Notes under the pieces: generated by a model
Told to the model about the DNA's origin: nothing
What the model saw: the letters and a program-made list of their open reading frames with translations, nothing else
Databases searched by the model: none
Translations under genes and position numbers: made by a program
Shown: positions 33,670-40,050 of the stretch, piece after piece
How the letters are laid out: each line of letters opens with the position of its first letter
Position numbering within the stretch: the first letter of the stretch is position 1
Assembly: GCA_958430865.1 (NCBI GenBank)
Contig: CAUDNR010004460.1
Location: 9,605-49,654 of the forward strand
Length of the DNA: 40,050 nt
DNA from: Entrophospora sp. SA101
Lineage: Eukaryota; Glomeromycota; Glomeromycetes; Entrophosporales; Entrophosporaceae
Direction of reading: 5' to 3'

Positions 33670-34160
33670 AATAAAAACTTATAATTTTTTTCTTGGTGTT
33701 GGCGGGAAGCGATAATAATTCTATTTTATATACATATCCTATTAATTGTTTTTAATACAACACAATTTGATAAAGGTCATCAGACCATTTACACAAACTC
33801 GGCTATTTACATGTAAATCAAAGTATTTAAAAGTAATATGTTGGATAATTCTTCGGCTATTACTATTTTATCAGTAGTTGTTTGCTTCTTTAATCATGCA
33901 CACGATCAATAATTTTATTGTCCCTTCGCAATTACACATGCGGTAGAATTGGTTTCTTGATGTCATTTTAATGTTAAAAGTAATTAAGGCATTGTTAAAA
34001 ATTCATCTGATGTTATTAACACTTAAATCGACGTTCAATCATTTTATTACTTTGTTGTATACATAATAGATTTGTAAATACCTTTAAAATATTTTTTAAT
34101 TTAAAAAAAAAGTATGTATATTAGCTATAATAAATACATAATAATTATTTTTTGTAATTT
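33670..34160. other. Non-coding spacer downstream of copy D
   Basis: I see nothing coding here. Confidence 0.4.
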
Positions 34161-34162
34161 AA

Positions 34163-35686
34163 TTATTTTTTATCAATTATTTGAAATACTTCTAATTCAT
34201 CATATTTGCTATTATTTACTATATTAATGTTATTATAATTACTACTAATACTACCAATAGTACCCCCAATTTGAAAAATAATATCACAACCATTACCACC
34301 AAAAGCAGTTAAATATGAAGGACCACAGTAAACTGCATTTTGATGACTATGAATAACATAACTATACTGTGCGGAATTAATATCATTTCTATTATTAATA
34401 TTAAAAATAAAACTTTCAGTTGTAGGTTTATTTGTATAATTTCCATTATTTAAATTCCAATCAAGTGGATTATAACCTCCTACTAATTGATCTGAACTTT
34501 GTATTTTGCCAACTACAAGGGTTTTGTTGATATTATCACATTTTTGATGGAACATAGCTATGTTTAAACTGTCTCTACTACTACGATATATAAGTTTAAA
34601 TTCATATTTAACATCTCTGAATGAATTATATCGTGGACTTTTTCTATCAATCCAACTTGCAAAAAGTAAAGTAAGATTTTGATTGATTGTCAATGATTCA
34701 TCCAACAGTTTAAATTTAGGATTTCTTGATGGTAATAAATTGAAAGTCTGTTGATTGTCAGCTATTATATAATAAAGTAAAAGGTCATTCCAAAATGGTT
34801 CTGGAAAAAGCTTCTGATATGGAACAATTTTAAAACCAAAATCCTCTTTAGAAATATCCTGAAATCTTATTAAAGAAAGAAACTCTTTTAATGTGTTGCC
34901 TAAATCAGCAAAATTTTGTGATGACCAATCTTTAACATTGATATTATTGATTTCTGGATGTTTTGCCAATCCCCATTTAAGAACATTCTCCCAAACAACC
35001 ATCTCATTAACAGAAAAATCATCTTTTTTGAGAATCTCCAATAGAATTGGTTTTTCTAACAATCCAAATTCACTTGATTCAAATAATTTGTCACTATAAT
35101 TACAAAACTTTTCTAAATAGATATTTTTCAATTCATTAAATCTTTCATTGGCATAAATCAATTGTAAAATTTTAACTGGATTTTCTTTTATATAATCTTC
35201 ATGATTTTTAATAAAGTGTTTCATCATATATTCATAAAGTAACTCAATACCAAGTTGATCTGCTGCAATTATTAGTTCTAATAATTCAGCTCCAGAATAA
35301 TTTTCAATTTCAATTTCACATGTGTATAAAAATCTTTCAATAATGAATAAATTATATAAATTATTAAGAGATTATTATATATTCAATAAATAAATAATAA
35401 ATAAATAAATAAATAAATAATAAATTTATTAAACTTACTTGAGAATAGGCTTAAAACATTTTTCACTAATATTAGCTTCCTTAACAATATAATATCCATT
35501 TTCTTTTGTTGCATCATTTAATACATTGTTAAAAAATGGACAATGAGCAGATATGATAGATGCATGTGCATGAACTTCTTTAATGTTTGGTTCTACACCA
35601 AGATATATTCTTACATCATAAAAATTTTCTGTATTTAATAATCTTTCATTTTCATTGAAATATTTTTCCAAAATTGTTGAATCCAT
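34163..35686 (-). CDS. BTB-BACK-TLDc protein, 472 aa (copy D, intact)
   Basis: Exons 35439-35686 (248 nt) and 34163-35333 (1171 nt) join across a 105-bp intron to 1419 nt with one stop. The architecture is as in copy C: BTB about 10-115 (VRIYLGVEPNIKEVHAHASI; SGAELLELIIAADQLGI), BACK (KKDDFSVNEMVVWENVLKWG) and C-terminal TLDc (SWIDRKSPRYNSFRDVKYEF, INKTLVVGKI, LVGGYNPLDW, AVYCGPSYLTAFGGNGCD). It carries the same FEIK/KKYDELEVFQIIDKK-type end as C (KYDELEVFQIIDKK). It differs from C mainly in the BACK region and in the loop before LTINQNL, where it has two to four extra residues. Intact frame and splice sites suggest it is functional; the ligand is unknown. Confidence 0.92.
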
Positions 35687-35699
35687 TTATTTTTTAAAA

Positions 35700-36150
35700 A
35701 AATTGAATGGCCAATCAGGTGTTACGTTCATATATTTTTTTAGGTGTGCAATTATAACTTTCCTTTTTTGTTAACAAGATATTGCAGAAACAGGAGCAGT
35801 GCGCCATCCTCAAGAACAGTCACCTGGTATCATCAAGCCTACTTTGTTAAAAATTATATACATTTATTATTATTAACATAATCAACGTTACAATATAATG
35901 AATAAATATGTCTAGTATCATATCAATGTTAGTCGGGTTGCTTTTCCTTATTATTATTATTATGTAATTTTAGGTAACACGATCAAAGGAAATAAAGAAA
36001 AGTTTATCACATAAGCTTTATTAATATTAATTATATACAATAAGTATTTTCATCTCCCGTTATTTAATGTAACATGTATAACATTCATTATTATTATTGT
36101 TATATTATGCAAATATACAATTGATCTCTATAAATAAAAAAATTATCTTT
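35700..36150. other. Non-coding spacer upstream of copy D
   Basis: AT-rich and without a gene. No clear TATA box is visible close to the ATG at 35686. Confidence 0.35.
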
Positions 36151-36151
36151 T

Positions 36152-37048
36152 TCATTCCTTGGTAAGTCCTGCTTCATCATCTTGTTCTTGTTCATTTCTG
36201 ACAATTTCTTCAACAACTTTTTCAAATGATTTTCTTTTCTTAATGGATTTTTTTTCATTTCTTGGTGATGATGGTAAGGATCTTTTATTTTTTTTTTTGG
36301 AACCCTTGATATTTAGAATATTTAAAGTTTCATAAAAAAATAATCAATACCACTTGACTCAATCAATGAGTCCTCAAGTTTTTTTAGTGCTTCTCGATTC
36401 TTGTCAATATTTTTTCCTTTTTGGTTATTGTTTCTGATGATAACGATGATGATGATGATGGTTCTATGACTGGGTATGTAAATTTTAACTCCAGGGTCTC
36501 CAAATGTAAAAACTCATTCCCACCTGGTACTAATTTGCCAACTGTTGAAATCACAGTCCTTTTGAGGTTATCCTTGATGTATTGGAATCTAATCAATAAA
36601 ATATTTATTATATAAATAATGCATCTAATATAATTTATATACTAGTTTAATTGTAAAAGAAAAATTTTCTTTACCTAGAATTGATAGGATATGATGTCAA
36701 AATTTTTGTTTCGAGATTTTTTGTTTTGGTGACTCTATTGTAAGTCTTTTTTGTTAAACCAATGCTCTCATATCCCAGTTTGTTATCCTTTTTGTGAGTA
36801 TTGTTAATGTATGTCCCAGTGCATATAAATAGAGGGAGGGTTTGTGGTAATTGCTTATGGTCATTAGTATCATCATCATTATTATTACCATAATTGTTAA
36901 TGTAGTTGCTGTTGCCATCATCATCATCACCATTGTCATCATTGTCATTGTCATCATTATCATTGTCATTATTGTCATCGTTGTCATTGTTATCATTATT
37001 CTTGTTATCATTATTCTTGTTATCATTATTATCATCACCATTGATGGT

Positions 37049-37114
<66 letters not shown>

Positions 37115-37435
37115 TGAAACATTGGTCGATTGAATTAATGTGAGCTGAAAAAAAGCAAATGAGAAATTTAACATAAAAAATTCAAACAAATATTGAGCAA
37201 TTTTGGTTGTTAATATTGGCATTAATGATACATACATATTTACAACCATCTTCTAATGCAAATCGCCCTACAGTTTGTATGATATCACTGACTTGAAATC
37301 TTTTTCCTTGGTCACCACCATCAGCCCCACAAAAATTTCTTGAAAATTAATTCTTCATATTCATCAACTTCAGTCCTGAAAATCGCAGTTCCTTTTAAAA
37401 GGTTATTTGTTTCAACTAATGATAAAACCTGTAAA
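36152..37435 (-). pseudogene. Broken multi-exon gene of unknown family with poly-Asp tract
   Basis: Minus-strand exons in order are: about 37250-37435 (VETNNLLKGTAIFRTEVDEY, then after a one-base shift GADGGDQGKRFQVSDIIQTV), about 36674-37145 (LTLIQSTNVSF, poly-Asp, Asn/Asp, ending SYPINSR), about 36350-36597 (FQYIKDNLKRTVISTVGKLV) and 36152-36310 (Lys-rich, KKSIKKRKSFEKVVEEIV, stop at 36152-36154). The last exon carries basic nuclear-localisation-like clusters. One frameshift lies at CAAGAAATTTTT in the first piece. A second is needed in the SSSETITKK region to reach the Lys-rich tail. No N-terminal exon is seen to the right. The conserved-looking blocks suggest a real family, but I do not recognise it. 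It is probably a pseudogene. Confidence 0.5.
37049..37111. repeat. (ATC/GAT)21 microsatellite encoding poly-Asp
   Basis: There are 63 bp of uninterrupted ATC on the plus strand (GAT codons on the minus strand). Imperfect trinucleotide repeats continue on the left to about 36860. Confidence 0.95.
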
Positions 37436-37439
37436 AATA

Positions 37440-38360
37440 GTACACATTATTATTAACAATAAGTAGATTATCAGATAATTTTTATTAAAATTTTTAGTTG
37501 AATTTTTTGTTAAATTTTTAATTGAATTTTTAGTTGAATTTTTTTTAATTGAATTTTTCGTTAAATTTTTTAATTTACTTGAAAAAAATTTACACAGCCA
37601 ATCGTAAAATCCTTTATTAATTGTGAAAATAACCTATGTGAATTTGATTGGTTTAATTTTAATTTCAATTTTTCTTTACATGTTTAATTGATTGTTGATT
37701 AACTAAACTAACAATTAATTAATTAATTAATTAATTAATAAAGCATATCGATCAAACAGATTTTGTAAGATTATAGTCAAGAAAGATGACCAATTAATTA
37801 ATAGATTTGCGCAAGAACATAAAATAAAATTGGTTAAGATAACCCAGATTTATCCAAGAACATAAGATAAAAATAGTTAAAAAAGATAACCACATACAAA
37901 TCATGCAAGAACGCAAGATAAAAACCACCCGAGGCATTGAACCAAGCATAAAAAGGTTAGCATGTAGTCGCGTGCAATGATAATCTGTTAAACAAATCAT
38001 CACGGTCAGAAATCAAAAAAAAAATTCTTTTTTTTTATAAATAAAACAAGGTTACAACTGAGAACGCAATGTGAGCTTTTGCTTTTCGTGTTACATACAA
38101 AACACGTACACCGTGCTACGCGAGAATAAAAATTCAATCAAGTTGGGTTTTGCGTCTTCTTCGTCGCAAAGAGCAAAAAAATGACATCACTCGGGCCAAG
38201 ACAATAGTCTATTCTATTAAATTCGAAACATATAAATAGGACAGCCGTCCAAACTTTTTTTTTGTTATTTTTTCGTAGAGAAATTCCTCTCTTTTAACCC
38301 ATGCAATTGTTGATTGATTGACCAATTAAAATCGTGAATTTAAAAATAATCACTTCACGA
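37440..38360. other. Non-coding region with simple repeats
   Basis: A run of imperfect ttgaatttttagttgaattt units occupies about 37490-37580, and (TTAA)n lies at about 37713-37740. TATAAATA at 38231-38238 (+) is a possible TATA box upstream of the duplicated segment that follows. No gene recognised. Confidence 0.4.
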
Positions 38361-38366
38361 ACAAAT

Positions 38367-38920
38367 GTTTCATTAACAAATGGCTCGAATTTAAGAAGCT
38401 GGAAGCAACCATTTGAAATAGTCTAACAAAATAAATCGTATTACTCGAAAATGTATTTAAAGGGTTGGTTTTCGGCTTGGTTGAAGAATAACTCTCTTCC
38501 TAACTCTTCTCTTGACCATATCTCTCGATATAATCAAAATAAACTTAATATAGCGAATGTCAAAATGATTGTAAACGCGACCAATTTAAGATATACGATC
38601 AAGAGAGAACATGAACGATGTATGAAAAGATCAAACAGTTGTTTCGTTAACAAATGGTTCGAATTTAAGAAGTTGGAGGCAACCATTTGAGATAGTCTAA
38701 TAAATTAAACTGTACTACTCGAAAATGTATTTAAAGGGTTGGTTTCCGACTTGGTTGAAGAATAACTCTCTTCCTAACTCTTCTCTTGACCATATCTCTC
38801 GACATAACCTTCATATTTTCAAAACCACCTCGATATAACACAACAATAAACGAAATGATTGTCAATGAAGTAAACGCGACCGATTTAAGATATCAGTTGT
38901 TCACGATCAAAAACTTGAGT
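38367..38920 (+). repeat. Tandem duplication, ~274-bp unit
   Basis: Unit 1 starts at 38367 (gtttcattaacaaatggctc) and unit 2 at 38641 (gtttcgttaacaaatggttc). Both contain tactcgaaaatgtatttaaa, gggttggttt, the stretch gaagaataactctcttccta and cgcgacc(a/g)atttaagatat. Identity is high in the first ~190 bp and lower at the 3' end, where unit 2 carries small insertions. A 79-codon frame (38451-38690) starts MYLKGWFSAWLKNNSLPNSS and runs into unit 2. The parallel frame in unit 2 stops earlier. No protein family recognised. Confidence 0.85.
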
Positions 38921-39140
38921 TTTTTTTGCTCTTATGGTAATCCATCCACGAGCAACCTAATGCGTACGTACAAAGGAAACAGGGAAAGTCAAGATGTTGT
39001 TGCTAAATTTGGGATCTAACTTTTACGCGGTTTTTGCTTTCACATGACGTAAAAGTTGCTTTACCTTATTTGGATACGACTCATAATAAAAAAGTAGACA
39101 CGACGTTGTACAAAATAGTTTAATTTAACGTTAACACTAA

Positions 39141-39184
39141 TACAGTCAGGGAGATTTCCAAATTTGGAATTTCCAAATACTGTA
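39141..39184. mobile_element. 44-bp palindromic element with TACAGT..ACTGTA ends
   Basis: TACAGTCAGGGAGATTTCCA continues into AATTTGGAATTTCCAAATAC and TGTA. The ends are inverted and the centre (TTCCAAATTTGGAA) is a perfect palindrome. TA at both ends fits a Tc1/mariner-type end. It could be two transposon ends fused with the interior lost. Confidence 0.45.
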
Positions 39185-39589
39185 ATGATCAACATTCTAG
39201 ATTCATTGTGTAATTCTAAAAAAGAATCAAAACAAAAAATGATTGGCCAAATTTATGCAGATCCTTTCATATATAAATTAAAATAATGCATACCCGTTGA
39301 GTTTTAAATTACATACAATATATGAATTTATAGCTATTATGCATGCATACCTAGAATTAAGCAATATCAAGGATGCTGTTTTTTGAATTAATATATAGCA
39401 TGTTTTCTTGATATATTAATAATTCAAATTATAATAAGTTACTATATTTTTCTTCAATAAAAAATCTTGGTTCATCATGACTATTATAAATTTCATACAT
39501 TAATAAATACCAGGCTCTGATATTATTGAAACTATAATAAAGTTAATAAATAAGAATATATATATGAATTATTGGGAAGATAAATTTTA

Positions 39590-40050
39590 CATCCATAATA
39601 AATAGGATTAATGGATGAATATATATATAATTTTCTTACATCTATAATTAATGGATGAATGTATGTATAATAAATTTGAATTTTTTTATGATAATGAATT
39701 TGAATTTTTCTTATGTTCATAATAAATAGAATATATATATATAATAAATTTGAATTTTCTTGTCTATAATTAATGGATGTATATAATAATTTGAATTTTC
39801 TTATGTTCATAATAAATGGAATTTAATGGATGAATATATATATATACAGTATAATATTGAGAAAGTAAAATAAATTTGAATTTTCTTACATCTGTAGTTA
39901 ATGGATATATATAATAAATTTGAATTTTCTTACATCCATAATAAATGGAATTAATGGATGAATATATATATAAAATATTGAGAAAGTAAAATAAATTTGA
40001 ATTTTCTTATGTTCATAATAAATGGAATTAATGGATGAATATATATATAA
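39590..40050. repeat. AT-rich minisatellite (continues beyond window)
   Basis: Head-to-tail imperfect units contain aataaatttgaattttctta, (c/t)(a/g)t(c/t)(c/t)ataat(a/t)aatgg and a variable tggatgaatatatatata spacer. At least six or seven units are visible, roughly 45-90 bp each. The array runs off the right edge. Confidence 0.8.

Noticed and set aside
36850..37111. Possible CRISPR-like array
   Set aside because: It is a simple trinucleotide repeat with no spacers, in a eukaryotic genome.
36754..37133. Poly-Met, poly-Ile and poly-Ser frames
   Set aside because: Other-frame readings of the (ATC)n microsatellite.
39532..39810. 92-codon minus-strand Tyr/Ile-rich frame
   Set aside because: It is a reading of the AT-rich minisatellite with repeated units, not a gene.

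Overview
The window looks like nuclear DNA of an arbuscular mycorrhizal fungus, most likely Rhizophagus irregularis or a close relative. This is an inference from four things: very high A+T content, many short GT..AG introns with GTAAGT-type donors, several copies of a BTB-BACK-TLDc family that is greatly expanded in that lineage, and abundant decayed transposons. No database search was possible. An assembly gap (nine N) lies at 14790-14798.

Layout. 1-791: last exon of an unidentified Asn/Asp-rich protein (+). 995-1650: a four-exon gene for a 99-residue secreted, Ser/Thr-rich protein with a GPI-anchor-like tail (-). A 104-residue paralogue lies at 31571-32104, and a decayed third copy at about 33535-33665. 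3933-6050: a BTB-TLDc gene broken by one homopolymer frameshift, plus an older TLDc relic behind it. 8099-10156: intact single-exon F-box protein (+). 10300-12590: eleven exons of the WD40 ribosome-biogenesis protein Utp7/WDR46 (-), whose N-terminal exons I cannot find. 14085-14480: hAT transposase remnant. 14899-15625: GDP-mannose 4,6-dehydratase pseudogene. 15998-16945: a possible BTB-Myb chimera. 19338-20831 and 34163-35686: two intact BTB-BACK-TLDc genes (-). 22425-22935: a divergent BTB-BACK relic on the other strand. 24032-26175: a 629-residue disordered protein with 13 regularly spaced tryptophans (+). 26200-31500: mostly non-coding, with two well-delimited MITEs. 36152-37435: a broken gene with an Asp-coding (GAT)n tract. 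38367-38920: a 274-bp tandem duplication. From about 39590 to the end: an AT-rich minisatellite.

How it fits together. There is one clear housekeeping gene (Utp7). The rest is accessory sequence shaped by duplication, decay and transposon activity. The most interesting item is 15998-16945. There, BTB exon 1 and the first ~38 bp of its intron are nearly identical to the intact copy at 20.8 kb, and then the sequence switches to a Myb-repeat gene in matching splice phase. The predicted splice product is an uninterrupted 243-codon reading frame. The paired secreted-protein genes, with exon phases and TATA-box spacing conserved, are the second most interesting item.
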